DNA of 64,000 nt from DASXHZ01 sp036488085 (GTDB lineage: Bacteria; Acidobacteriota; Thermoanaerobaculia; Gp7-AA8): positions 1-64,000 of the forward strand of contig DASXHZ010000036.1 in assembly GCA_036488085.1 (NCBI GenBank). The letters are read 5' to 3'. Below are positions 33,470-41,661 of this stretch, piece after piece. Below the pieces are notes generated by a model that was given only the letters and a program-made list of their open reading frames with translations, searched no databases and was not told where the DNA came from. A program made the translations under genes and the position numbers. How positions within the stretch are numbered: the stretch's first letter is position 1; the number at the start of each line of letters is the position of its first letter.

Positions 33470-33537
33470 CCGCGCAGATAAGAATGTCTGCGCTCCATGG
33501 CGTCGTTCATGGAGCGCAGACATTCCTGTCTGCGCGG
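33470..33537. repeat. Compound palindrome (REP-like) between convergent genes
   Basis: Arms of 18 bp (33482-33499 and 33508-33525) are perfect inverses around an 8-nt loop. Beyond a 3-nt mismatch the match resumes for 9 bp (33470-33478 and 33529-33537). Each arm is itself hairpin-like (GCGCAGACA / TGTCTGCGC). The element holds the stop codon and last residues of bshA and can act as a two-way terminator. Confidence 0.9.
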
Positions 33538-34658
33538 TCGCCAGCAATCACGCGTTCGTACATCTCGCGATAGAGCGGGACGATGCGATGGACGTCGAAG
33601 CGGGTGACGGCGACGTCGCGCGCGGCGGCGCCCATACGGCGTCCAAGCGTTCGGTCGGTAAGGATTTCGATCGCGCGGGCGGCCATGCCGTCGACGTCGC
33701 CAACCGGGAGGAGAAAGCCGGTCTCGGCGTCGTCGACGACCTCCGGGAGACCGCCGGCCCGCGTCGCGATGACCGGAACGGAGCACGCCATCGCCTCCAG
33801 TGCCGCCATGCCGAACGACTCCGCCTCGGATGGCAGCAGGAACACGTCACTGGAGCTGACGATCTGTTCGAGATTGCCGACATTGCCGAGAAACGCAACG
33901 CGGTTCACGAGATTGTGGTCGCGCGCGAACCGTTCGGCGGTGGAGCGATCGGGGCCGTCTCCTATCATCGCCAGACGGCACGGCACGACGCGGTTCACCC
34001 GCGCGAAAACCTCCATCACGTCGAGCACACGCTTGACCGGACGGAAGTTCGAGACATGACAGAGCAGTGGATCGGTCGACGCGCCGAAGAGCTGACATGC
34101 CGCTGCCTCGCGCGGATGGAAGCGACGCGGATCGACGAAGTTCGGAATCACCTCGATCGTCTTCGCGGTCTTGAAGTTCTCGGCCGTCTGCTCCTTCAAC
34201 CACTGCGAGACCGCGGTGACGCCGTCGCTCACCTCGATACCGAACTTCGTGATCGGGAGATAGCTGACGTCGCGGCCGACCAGCGTGATGTCGGTGCCGT
34301 GCAACGTCGTGATCACCTTCAGGTGCGTGTCGCCGAGGATCTGTTGCGCGAGGTGCGCGGAGATGGCGTGCGGGATCGCGTAGTGAACGTGGAGGACGTC
34401 GAGTTTTTCGTAGTCCGCCACCTCCGCCATCTTGGTCGCGAGCGCGAGCGTGTACGGCGGGTAGGGATCGAACAGCGGATATGTCGTCACCGTGACTTCG
34501 TGGAAATGCACCCGCTCCTGAAAGATGCTGAGACGCGACGGCGGCGCATAACTGATGAAGTGCACGTCGTCGCCTCCGCGCGCGAGCGCGAGGCCGAGCT
34601 CCGTCGCAACGACCCCCGAGCCGCCGAACGTCGGATAGCAGGTGATGCCGATTTTCAT
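33507..34658 (-). CDS. bshA: N-acetyl-alpha-D-glucosaminyl L-malate synthase BshA
   Basis: A 383-residue GT-B (GT4) glycosyltransferase that joins GlcNAc to L-malate, the first step of bacillithiol synthesis. It has ITCYPTFGGSGVVATELG at the N-terminus, VLHVHYAIPHAISAHLA, LHGTDITLVG, NFRPVKRVLDV and SEAESFGMAALEAMACSVPVIAT, all typical of BshA. The ATG at 34658 overlaps the bshB1 stop (ATGA) and has GAGGTG before it. The last six codons and the stop come from the palindrome at 33470-33537, so the original C-terminus was probably altered by that element. Confidence 0.93.
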   Translation of the reverse strand: MKIGITCYPTFGGSGVVATELGLALARGGDDVHFISYAPPSRLSIFQERVHFHEVTVTTYPLFDPYPPYTLALATKMAEVADYEKLDVLHVHYAIPHAISAHLAQQILGDTHLKVITTLHGTDITLVGRDVSYLPITKFGIEVSDGVTAVSQWLKEQTAENFKTAKTIEVIPNFVDPRRFHPREAAACQLFGASTDPLLCHVSNFRPVKRVLDVMEVFARVNRVVPCRLAMIGDGPDRSTAERFARDHNLVNRVAFLGNVGNLEQIVSSSDVFLLPSEAESFGMAALEAMACSVPVIATRAGGLPEVVDDAETGFLLPVGDVDGMAARAIEILTDRTLGRRMGAAARDVAVTRFDVHRIVPLYREMYERVIAGDRADRNVCAP

Positions 34659-35383
34659 GACACCTCGCGTCCACGGTACGCGCTGATCACGTCGTCCACC
34701 CGCGGGGGCTGCTTCGTCACGAAGGCCTCGCCGTACCTCGCGCCGATCAGGGCGCCGAAGTGGACGCCGCGTGCCTCGATCAGATCGAGGAACTCGGGGC
34801 GGGCGATGAAGGTCATCGGCTCCTTTGAATTCGGGTCGTGGAACTGCGACTTGAATGCGCCGATCGACCGCATCTTCTGCTTCCAATGCTTCGTCACGTC
34901 GACGACGAACGACGGCGGGATCATGTAGTTCTGCAGGTAATAGACGACCGCCTGCGGCCGGTGCGCAGGGGCATCGCTCGCCAGCGACTTCAAGCCGGCA
35001 TAGAACGCCGCGCTCGTGACGAGGGCGCCGGCGCGGGCGTGATCGGGATGCCGGTCGTCGGGCCACGACGTGAAGACGACCTTCGGCTTCGCGCGCCGGA
35101 TGACATCGGCCAGCTCGAGCTCCTGCTCGCGTCCGGTCTTCAGACCGCCGTCCTGGAAATCGAGCTGTTCGCGAAATGTCGCGCCGAGGATGCGGGCCGA
35201 GGACATCGCTTCGCGCTTGCGCGTCGCGGGCGTGCCCCGCGTGCCCATCTCTCCGCGGGTGAGGTCGATCATCCCAACGCGGAGGCCGTCCTTGACCGAC
35301 TTCGCGATCGTGCCGCCGCACGACAGCTCGGTATCGTCTGGGTGCGCGGAGATGAAGAGCAGGTCGACCGGCTCGATACTCAT
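34655..35383 (-). CDS. bshB1: Bacillithiol biosynthesis deacetylase BshB1
   Basis: A 242-residue zinc-dependent LmbE-family deacetylase that converts GlcNAc-malate to GlcN-malate. Motifs are ISAHPDDTELSCGG (zinc ligands), DLTRGEMGTRG, and DDRHPDHARAG with the third ligand. The insertion VTKHWKQKMRSIGAFKSQF near residue 160 is typical of the BshB1 group rather than mycothiol MshB. It overlaps both bsh neighbours by 4 bp (ATGA). Confidence 0.93.
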   Translation of the reverse strand: MSIEPVDLLFISAHPDDTELSCGGTIAKSVKDGLRVGMIDLTRGEMGTRGTPATRKREAMSSARILGATFREQLDFQDGGLKTGREQELELADVIRRAKPKVVFTSWPDDRHPDHARAGALVTSAAFYAGLKSLASDAPAHRPQAVVYYLQNYMIPPSFVVDVTKHWKQKMRSIGAFKSQFHDPNSKEPMTFIARPEFLDLIEARGVHFGALIGARYGEAFVTKQPPRVDDVISAYRGREVS

Positions 35384-37005
35384 AGCGAAATCACGCTAAA
35401 CGACGGTGCGTCCGGCTCGATGCAGTCAGTCATGCGGGTTGCCAGATGGTTGCCGAGCTGGCACCAGTACGCAAACCAGCCGACCATGCGGTCCTGCACA
35501 TGGCCATCGGGATGAAAGGTGGCGACGAGCTCGCGCAGCGCCGTCCAGCGCTCCTTTTCCTTGCGCACCAGGCCGCGAACGGCGCGCTCGGCCAGCTTGT
35601 CGAAGTGGTACTCGATGTGGCCGATCGAGCGGTTGATGGCGCGCGCCAGTGCATGGTCTGCGGGCAACGCGATCTCGCCGATGCGCGTGATCTCCGCGGC
35701 GAGATTCGCCTGCGCCCTCGCCGCGATCTCATGCACCTCGGCCGCGCCCGGCGCCTCGCGCTCCGCAAGGATGTCGTCGGCGGACAGGAACATCTCGCGC
35801 GCCTCGAGATTGAACCGCTCGAAGAGGCGGGCGATGCGTTTCGGAGCCACCAGCGCGTGTCCGCGCAGCGCGACGCGCGGCATCGGGACGTCGAGCAGCT
35901 CGTGGAGCGACGCGATCTGCGAGTAGTAGGCGACCTCCGAGGGACCGCCGACGAAGACGTCGGGCGCGAAGACGAAGTCCTGGAGGAGCGGACGCGTGAG
36001 CGCTGACGTCGAGATGGTGGTCGGATCGTCGACGCGCTCGTTGACGATGTGTCGCTCGCTGTGCTCGTCGACACGGAAGAGCAACGTGTAGTGCTCGCCG
36101 GGCCGCGTGATGACCTGCGGCACGTAGCCGGCGCGGGTGAGGGCGTCAGATCGCGACGCGATCTCTTGCTGGATCTCGTCCCAACGCGCGAACATCTTCT
36201 CGAACAGCGGCGCGCCGGCACGGCGAAGTTCCGGCAGCAGCGCATCGACGAAGACGATCCGCTCGCCTTCGAAGACCGAGGCGAGCAGCTCCGCGAATGA
36301 GTCGCGGAAGCTGATGCCTTCGCGAAGCCACGCCGGCCGATCGAGGTCGTAGAGCGAAAGGAGCTGCTTGATCAGCGCGTCGGGGATCGGTGCCTGGCCG
36401 ACCACCTCGCGCGACTCCACAGCGCGCGTGGCGCGAAGCGTGATCAGGTCGAGCTGCCGGTTGACGCCACCCTTCGCCGCCGGAATCGTGTTCACGGGCA
36501 AGGACAACGTCGCCGCCTCCGCATAGTCATGATCTTCGGTCGCGAGCCAGAAGAAGATCGTCGCGTCTTTGCCCTCCGCGGCGAGCTGGCGCTTCATCTT
36601 TACGAGCGACGCGAGCTTCGCGAGCGTATAGAGCGGCCCGCCCGCGAAGCCGACCTGCTGGCCGGTGATCAGCGTGACCGTTTCGCCCGCCGCCCAGCGG
36701 CGCAAGTCGTCCTCGACGAAGTTTCCCCAGTGGCGGTTGGAGGCGTCCAGGGCTTCAACTAGTTCTTGGCGAGAGCCACGCCCCTCACCCGGCCCTTCGG
36801 GCCACCCTCTCCCCGAGGGAGAGGGACAAGACGAGACAACATCTCCCTCTCCCTCCGGGAGAGGGTGCCGCGAAGCGGCGGGTGAGGGGCGTGCCCTCGC
36901 CAAGAATGCGGTCGCCCGCGCATCCCCCGCAATCCAGTCGAGCACGAACCGGTTCATGCCGGGATACGCGGCGAGCGGGAAGCGGATACATCCCGATTCG
37001 TTCAT
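35380..37005 (-). CDS. bshC: Bacillithiol synthase BshC (cysteine-adding enzyme), with repeat insert
   Basis: A 541-residue cytoplasmic enzyme that adds cysteine to GlcN-malate. Conserved parts include TLITGQQVGFAGGPLYTLAK (about 142-161), FFWLATEDHDYAEA, VITRPGEHYTLLFRVD and the C-terminal coiled-coil LAAEITRIGEIALP to the end. Residues about 34-81 are encoded by a palindromic repeat inserted in frame (HPLPEGEGDVVSSCPSPSGR and so on); this lies in a helical linker ahead of the catalytic core, so activity may survive. ATG 37005 overlaps the methyltransferase stop; 4-bp overlap with bshB1. Confidence 0.92.
   Translation of the reverse strand: MNESGCIRFPLAAYPGMNRFVLDWIAGDARATAFLARARPSPAASRHPLPEGEGDVVSSCPSPSGRGWPEGPGEGRGSRQELVEALDASNRHWGNFVEDDLRRWAAGETVTLITGQQVGFAGGPLYTLAKLASLVKMKRQLAAEGKDATIFFWLATEDHDYAEAATLSLPVNTIPAAKGGVNRQLDLITLRATRAVESREVVGQAPIPDALIKQLLSLYDLDRPAWLREGISFRDSFAELLASVFEGERIVFVDALLPELRRAGAPLFEKMFARWDEIQQEIASRSDALTRAGYVPQVITRPGEHYTLLFRVDEHSERHIVNERVDDPTTISTSALTRPLLQDFVFAPDVFVGGPSEVAYYSQIASLHELLDVPMPRVALRGHALVAPKRIARLFERFNLEAREMFLSADDILAEREAPGAAEVHEIAARAQANLAAEITRIGEIALPADHALARAINRSIGHIEYHFDKLAERAVRGLVRKEKERWTALRELVATFHPDGHVQDRMVGWFAYWCQLGNHLATRMTDCIEPDAPSFSVISL
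36763..36906. repeat. 144-bp palindromic element inside bshC
   Basis: The ends are near-perfect inverted repeats of about 28 bp (left TTCTTGGCGAG then CCACGCCCCTCACCCG; right is the inverse with a one-base gap). Inside are further CCCTCTCC/GGAGAGGG hairpins. On the minus strand it reads in frame as a Pro/Gly/Glu-rich segment. The same peptide style (PSPSGRGWPEGPGEG) is known from interspersed palindromic repeats in many bacteria. Confidence 0.92.
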
Positions 37006-37724
37006 GGCGTCTTCGTTCCCACCAGGATGAGGCGCGGCGACGTAGCGGCGAACGGGTTCCCGTCGAAGTCGCCGAATGCGGAACGGATCGACAATCTGCA
37101 CGCCGCAAACATCTTCGAAATCTCGCTCAGCTCATAGCCTCGCACGCGCTCCATGTAGCGCTTTTGACCGATTGTTATCCGTTTGTTGAACGAGTGGTCG
37201 GAAGAATCGAACCAGCGTTCGATCTCCACCTCGCCGAGGGGCGTCGAGCGGCGTTCGCGCTGCACCAGCTTCTCCAGCTCGCGATGCACGTTCAAATAGT
37301 CGAACAGAAACAGCGCGTCCGGCTCGAGCACGCGCGCCATCTCTTCGACGACATGCTCATTCTCCTCCTCGGTCGCGAAGTAGCCGAAGCTCGTGAAGAA
37401 GTTCACCAACGCCGCGAAGCTTGCCGAGCAGTAGGGGAGCTGACGCATGTCGGCGCGCGCGACCGGCATCGCGCCGTACTCGCCGTACTCCAGCAAGCCG
37501 GTCCGCAGCAGCGTGAATGAAAGGTCGCAGCCGACCGCGCGATAGCCCGCGCTACGCAACTCGCTCACGTGGCGTCCCATCCCGCACGCGAGGTCGAGCA
37601 CCGCGCCGCCGACGTCGCCCGCCTGCTCCCGAAAAAACGCGACCTGACGCCGCGCCTCCTCCTCGTCGCGGTGCGAGTAGAGCTCGAGGTACTCCTCGCC
37701 GAACCACTCCTGGTACCACGTCAT
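37002..37724 (-). CDS. SAM-dependent class I methyltransferase
   Basis: A 240-residue Rossmann-fold methyltransferase. The SAM-binding motif I is VLDLACGMGRH (about 44-54), then AVGCDLSFTLL, RADMRQLPY and a hydrophobic FFTSFGYF motif. The substrate is unknown. It leads the bsh genes and its TGA overlaps the bshC start (ATGA), so it may act with bacillithiol metabolism, or simply be co-transcribed. ATG 37724 is chosen over 37769, which would overlap the signal peptidase gene. Confidence 0.83.
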   Translation of the reverse strand: MTWYQEWFGEEYLELYSHRDEEEARRQVAFFREQAGDVGGAVLDLACGMGRHVSELRSAGYRAVGCDLSFTLLRTGLLEYGEYGAMPVARADMRQLPYCSASFAALVNFFTSFGYFATEEENEHVVEEMARVLEPDALFLFDYLNVHRELEKLVQRERRSTPLGEVEIERWFDSSDHSFNKRITIGQKRYMERVRGYELSEISKMFAACRLSIRSAFGDFDGNPFAATSPRLILVGTKTP

Positions 37725-37740
37725 GTGCGACGGGAGTGTA

Positions 37741-38247
37741 TTACCGCACCTCGCGCACGCCTTTGTCACCGGCGGCGCGGAGCACGTGGCCGCGGATGAA
37801 GCCGAGGAGCACGGGGCCGTGCTGGCGCGAGTCGTACGAGTGGCCGCGGTTGTCGCCGAGGAGAAAGTACTCCGCCGCTTTCAGCGTCACGGGACCGAAG
37901 TCCTCGGCCGGCTTGGTCGTGTCGTAATGCGCCCCAAGGTCGCCGATCTCTTTCCCGTTGATGAACAACTTGTTCTTGCGAAGCTCGAGCGTTTCGAATG
38001 GCAGGCCGACGACGCGCTTGATCGTGACAACGTTGGTTTGGTCGGGCGCGCGATACGCGACAACGTCGCCACGTTGCGGCGGCTGCAGCGTGTACGCCTG
38101 CTCGTCGACGAGGATTCGCTCTTTGGCGTGGATGGTCGGCTCCATCGAGTCGCCGTTGATGCCGTAGACGCGGAGGCCATCCGTGCGGTCGTTCTTTTTA
38201 GCGAAGACGAGCAGCAGCAGCGCGGCAGCCACGAGCGCGCGCTTCAT
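37741..38247 (-). CDS. lepB: Signal peptidase I, second copy
   Basis: A 168-residue S26 signal peptidase with one N-terminal hydrophobic helix (MKRALVAAALLLLVFA). The nucleophile is in INGDSMEPT, the lysine in VTIKRVVG, and the late box is LLGDNRGHSYDSRQHG. It differs clearly from the copy at 6413-6982. The gene starts one base after the MglA-like stop (TGAGATG) and ends 16 bp before the methyltransferase, so it appears part of the same transcript. Confidence 0.9.
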   Translation of the reverse strand: MKRALVAAALLLLVFAKKNDRTDGLRVYGINGDSMEPTIHAKERILVDEQAYTLQPPQRGDVVAYRAPDQTNVVTIKRVVGLPFETLELRKNKLFINGKEIGDLGAHYDTTKPAEDFGPVTLKAAEYFLLGDNRGHSYDSRQHGPVLLGFIRGHVLRAAGDKGVREVR

Positions 38248-38248
38248 C

Positions 38249-39241
38249 TCAGAGCTCGTCGAGCTTCTGCGCCAGGTCGCGCTCATGGGTCCGTGCGGCG
38301 TCGAGCGCTGACTCGAGCGATTGGACGACACGCCGCGCGCTATGCAGGAGCGCCTCGACCGAGGCGCGCTCGGCGCCCGCATCGGCCGCGAACGGATCGT
38401 CTTCAACTGTCGCGATCGGCTCGGCGACGGCGACCGCTCCGAACGGATCTTCTTCGACCTCGGCAACCGCGGGAGCTGAGAACGCGTTCTCGAAAACCGC
38501 GGCGGTCATCGGTTGCGGTTGAGAGGACGGCGGCTGAGGCGGCGGCGCTGTCGACTTCATCGACAGCTTCGGCGTGCCCGCGGACATGGTCGTCACGCCT
38601 GACTTCGCGCTCATGTCGGGAGCCGCCAGCTCGGGCGCCTCGGCGAGCGTGGTGTCGACGTTGTTCTTCAGGTTATCGAGGATGCGCGACACAGCGGCGC
38701 GCAGCGTCGCCGTCACGCCGACGCCGTTGAGCGCCTGCGCTTCGACCACCGGCGCGCCGTTCGTCTTCAGGTACGCGCTCATCTCCTCGACCGAGTCGAC
38801 GTTCGGGAGGTCGCGTTTGTTGCACTGGTAGACGATCGCAACCTTGTCGGGATCGATCCGATTGATCCGCAGATTCGTCTTCAGGTTCTCGAGGCTGTCG
38901 ATGTTCGAGTCGCGCATCGAGTTCTGCGAGTCGGCCACGAAGACCACTCCGTCGGCGCCGCGCAGCACGAGCTTCCGCGTCGCGTCGTAGAACACCTGTC
39001 CCGGGACGGTGTAGAGCTGTACGCGCACCTTCTGGCCCGCGATCGTGCCGAGCTCCATCGGCATGAAGTCGAAGAAGAGCGTCCGGTCGGTCTCCGTCGA
39101 CATCGAGATCATCTTCCCCTTGTTCTCGAGCTTCGGGTTCCCGTAGATCTTTTCGAGGTTCGTCGTCTTCCCGCAGAGTCCGGGACCGTAATAGACGAGC
39201 TTCACCGTCACTTCATTGATCGCTTTGTTGATCAGGACCAT
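38249..39241 (-). CDS. MglA-like Ras superfamily GTPase with C-terminal extension
   Basis: A 330-residue small-GTPase protein. The G domain (about 1-200) has P-loop GPGLCGKTTNLE, the MglA-type G3 TVPGQVFYDATRK and the base motif QCNKRDLP. MglA sets polarity and gliding motility in Myxococcus; many Acidobacteriota carry orphan forms. The last about 130 residues are Pro/Ala-rich, then a coiled-coil (VVQSLESALDAARTHERDL), absent from classical MglA. GGAGG lies 7 bases upstream of ATG 39241. It is divergent from the kinase-TPR gene with 54 bp between starts. Confidence 0.85.
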   Translation of the reverse strand: MVLINKAINEVTVKLVYYGPGLCGKTTNLEKIYGNPKLENKGKMISMSTETDRTLFFDFMPMELGTIAGQKVRVQLYTVPGQVFYDATRKLVLRGADGVVFVADSQNSMRDSNIDSLENLKTNLRINRIDPDKVAIVYQCNKRDLPNVDSVEEMSAYLKTNGAPVVEAQALNGVGVTATLRAAVSRILDNLKNNVDTTLAEAPELAAPDMSAKSGVTTMSAGTPKLSMKSTAPPPQPPSSQPQPMTAAVFENAFSAPAVAEVEEDPFGAVAVAEPIATVEDDPFAADAGAERASVEALLHSARRVVQSLESALDAARTHERDLAQKLDEL

Positions 39242-39282
39242 GGACGAGCCTCCGCGGGGAACGGGAAGAAGCTTACCAAAAC

Positions 39283-39288
39283 TACAAT
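39283..39288 (+). promoter_or_regulatory. -10 box (TACAAT) for the kinase-TPR gene
   Basis: TACAAT is 7 nt upstream of ATG 39296, with no Shine-Dalgarno. It overlaps the alternative ATG at 39287 and favours the later start. Confidence 0.42.
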
Positions 39289-39295
39289 GTCGCCA

Positions 39296-41578
39296 ATGTC
39301 TATCGCCCCCGGTTCCACGGTCGGCCCGTACCAAGTGCTCGAGCTACTCGGCGAAGGCGGGATGGGGCAGGTGTATCGGGGCCGCGATCCGCGGCTGGCG
39401 CGCGACATCGCGATCAAAATTCTGCCGCAGGATTCGACGGGCGACGACCAGGCGGTGGCGCGATTCGAGCGCGAAGCGCGGGCCATCGCGTCGCTCTCGC
39501 ATCCGAACATCGTCGCGGTCCACGACTTCGGGGAACAGGACGGAACGTTCTACGTCATCACCGAGCTGCTGCACGGACGGACGCTGCGGAAGCGGATGGA
39601 AGAAGGTCCGCTCGGCTGGCGCAAGTCCGCCGAGATCGGAGCGGAGATCGCCGAGGGGTTGGCAACGGCGCACGCGCACTCGATCGTGCATCGTGACCTG
39701 AAGCCGGAGAACGTCTTCATCCTCGACGACGGGCGCGTGAAGATCCTCGACTTCGGCCTCGCGCAGACCGACCCGCTGATGACCGATCGCGAGGAAGCGA
39801 TGGTCACCACCACGAAGTGGTTCCAGACCAATCCGGGGACCGTCATAGGAACGCTCGGCTACATGTCGCCGGAACAACTCCGCGGCGAGACGGTCGACCC
39901 GACCGCCGACCTCTTCTCGCTGGGCGTGATGCTCTTCGAGATGATCACGACGAAGAAGCCGTTCCACCGCAGCTCCGGCGCCGCGACCATCGCCGCGATC
40001 CTGCATGACGACATCCCGCGCGACGAGCTGACCGGGGCCGTGCCGATCGAGCTTCAGCGGATCATCGAGACCTGCGTCGACAAACACCCGCAGGCGCGTT
40101 TCCAGTCGGCCCGCGATCTTTCGTTGACGCTCCGCGCCATCAACAGCAGCTCGACCATCATCAACAGCGAGCTTCTTGCAGGCGTCACGAAGCGGCGAAC
40201 GTCGAAGAAGTCGATCGACTCCATCGCCGTCCTCCCGTTCGCGAACGCGATGAAGGACCCCGAGAGCGAGTACCTCAGCGACGGGATCACGGAAGGGATC
40301 ATCAACAAGCTCTCGCAGCTCCCGAAACTGAAGGTGATGGCCCGCAGCACCGTGTTTCGCTACAAGGGCCGCGACGCCGACGCCCAGACGGTCGGCCGCG
40401 AGCTGCGCGTCCGTGCAGTCCTGAGCGGCCGTCTGCAGCACGTCGGCGACCGGATCGTGATCGGCGTCGAGCTGGTCGACTCCCTCGACGGCGCACAGCT
40501 CTGGGGCGAGACGTACAACCGCCGGCTCGCCGATCTCGTGGAGCTTCAGGAAGAGATGTCGCGCGAGATCGCCGACCGGCTCAGCATCCGCCTCACCGGC
40601 GCGGAGAAGAAGAAACTGCGCAAGAAGTCGACCGAGAACAGCGCGGCGTACCAGCTTTATCTGAAGGGACGCTATCAGTGGAACAAGCGAACCGAGGATG
40701 GGCTCAAGCGCGGCATCGCGCTGTTCAACGAGGCGATCGAGAACGATCCGTCGTTCGCCAGCGCCTACGCCGGACTCGCCGACAGCTACGTCACGCTTGC
40801 CACGAACATCCCGCTGCCGCCGCGCGAGACGATGCCGAAGGCGAAGGCGGCGGCGGAGCGGGCGATCGAGATCGACGACGGGCTCGCCGAGGCTTGGAGC
40901 TCGCTCGCGAGCGTGCAGTGGTGGTTCGACTGGAACTGGGAGGCGGCGGAACAGTCGTACAAACGTGCCATCGTGTTGAACCCGAACTACGCGACGGCGC
41001 ATGACGGGTACGCGATGCTCTTGTGCGCGCGTGGTCGCTTCGACGAGGCGATCGAGCAGATCACGCGCGCGGGCGACCTCGATCCGCTCTCCCGGATCAT
41101 CGCCGTTCATTCCGGCTGGCCGTTCTACTTTGCGCGCGACTACGAGTCGGCGATCCGGCGCTTCAGGAAGGCGCTGGAGCTCGACGAGCACTTCATCCCG
41201 GCACACGGCTGGCTGGGAATGGCGCTCGGTCAGCAGCACCGCTACCGCGAGGCGCTTGAGGCGTTCCAACGCGCGCTCGACGTCGACCGGATTCCGATTC
41301 TGCTCGCGATGCTCGGCCACACGCACGCCATCGCCGGCAATCGCGAGCAGGCGCAAGAGGCGCTGACCGTGCTCGACTACGAGTCGCGCAGCCGCTACAT
41401 CTCGCCCTACGACATCGCCATCATCCACGCCGGCCTGGGCGACCACGACGCCGCAATCGCGAAGCTGCAGGACGCGTTCGACGACCGGTCGGCCTGGATG
41501 GTGTTCGTGGCCGTCGATCCGCGGCTGGACGCGGTTCGCGACGAGCGCGAGTTCGCGAAGTTGCTGAAGCGATTCTGA
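39296..41578 (+). CDS. Serine/threonine kinase with TolB-like and TPR regions
   Basis: A 760-residue cytoplasmic protein. The Hanks kinase domain (about 1-275) has GEGGMGQVYRG, IAIKILP, HRDLKPENV, LDFGLAQ and YMSPEQL. A middle region (about 300-440) contains SIAVLPFAN, SDGITEGIINKLSQ and the LQHVGDRIVIGVELVD block of the FlgO/TolB-N-like family. The C-terminal half holds several TPRs (AYQLYLKGRYQWNKR, EAWSSLASVQWWFDW and others). There is no TM helix. This kinase-TPR layout is common in Acidobacteriota. ATG 39296 is preferred because of the -10 box. Confidence 0.9.
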   Translation: MSIAPGSTVGPYQVLELLGEGGMGQVYRGRDPRLARDIAIKILPQDSTGDDQAVARFEREARAIASLSHPNIVAVHDFGEQDGTFYVITELLHGRTLRKRMEEGPLGWRKSAEIGAEIAEGLATAHAHSIVHRDLKPENVFILDDGRVKILDFGLAQTDPLMTDREEAMVTTTKWFQTNPGTVIGTLGYMSPEQLRGETVDPTADLFSLGVMLFEMITTKKPFHRSSGAATIAAILHDDIPRDELTGAVPIELQRIIETCVDKHPQARFQSARDLSLTLRAINSSSTIINSELLAGVTKRRTSKKSIDSIAVLPFANAMKDPESEYLSDGITEGIINKLSQLPKLKVMARSTVFRYKGRDADAQTVGRELRVRAVLSGRLQHVGDRIVIGVELVDSLDGAQLWGETYNRRLADLVELQEEMSREIADRLSIRLTGAEKKKLRKKSTENSAAYQLYLKGRYQWNKRTEDGLKRGIALFNEAIENDPSFASAYAGLADSYVTLATNIPLPPRETMPKAKAAAERAIEIDDGLAEAWSSLASVQWWFDWNWEAAEQSYKRAIVLNPNYATAHDGYAMLLCARGRFDEAIEQITRAGDLDPLSRIIAVHSGWPFYFARDYESAIRRFRKALELDEHFIPAHGWLGMALGQQHRYREALEAFQRALDVDRIPILLAMLGHTHAIAGNREQAQEALTVLDYESRSRYISPYDIAIIHAGLGDHDAAIAKLQDAFDDRSAWMVFVAVDPRLDAVRDEREFAKLLKRF

Positions 41579-41580
41579 TT

Positions 41581-41642
41581 GGTTACGAGGTTTCGTGGTG
41601 ACGAGGTCTGATGCGACCGCGTAACCTCGAAACCCCGTAACC
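41581..41642. repeat. GGTTACGAGGTTTCG inverted repeat
   Basis: The left arm (41581-41595) and right arm (41628-41642) are inverses with one mismatch. A related element lies at 59368-59417. It begins 3 bp after the kinase stop and may end transcription. Confidence 0.8.
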
Positions 41643-41649
41643 TACGTGC

Positions 41650-41655
41650 TAACCT
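41650..41655 (+). promoter_or_regulatory. TANNNT box (TAACCT) for the KDPG aldolase gene
   Basis: TAACCT is 6 nt before ATG 41662, with no Shine-Dalgarno. Confidence 0.3.
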
Positions 41656-41661
41656 TCCCTC

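Noticed and set aside
39344..41446. A 700-codon minus-strand open frame opposite the kinase-TPR gene
   Set aside because: The opposite strand has a complete kinase with all catalytic motifs; the antisense product has a random composition.
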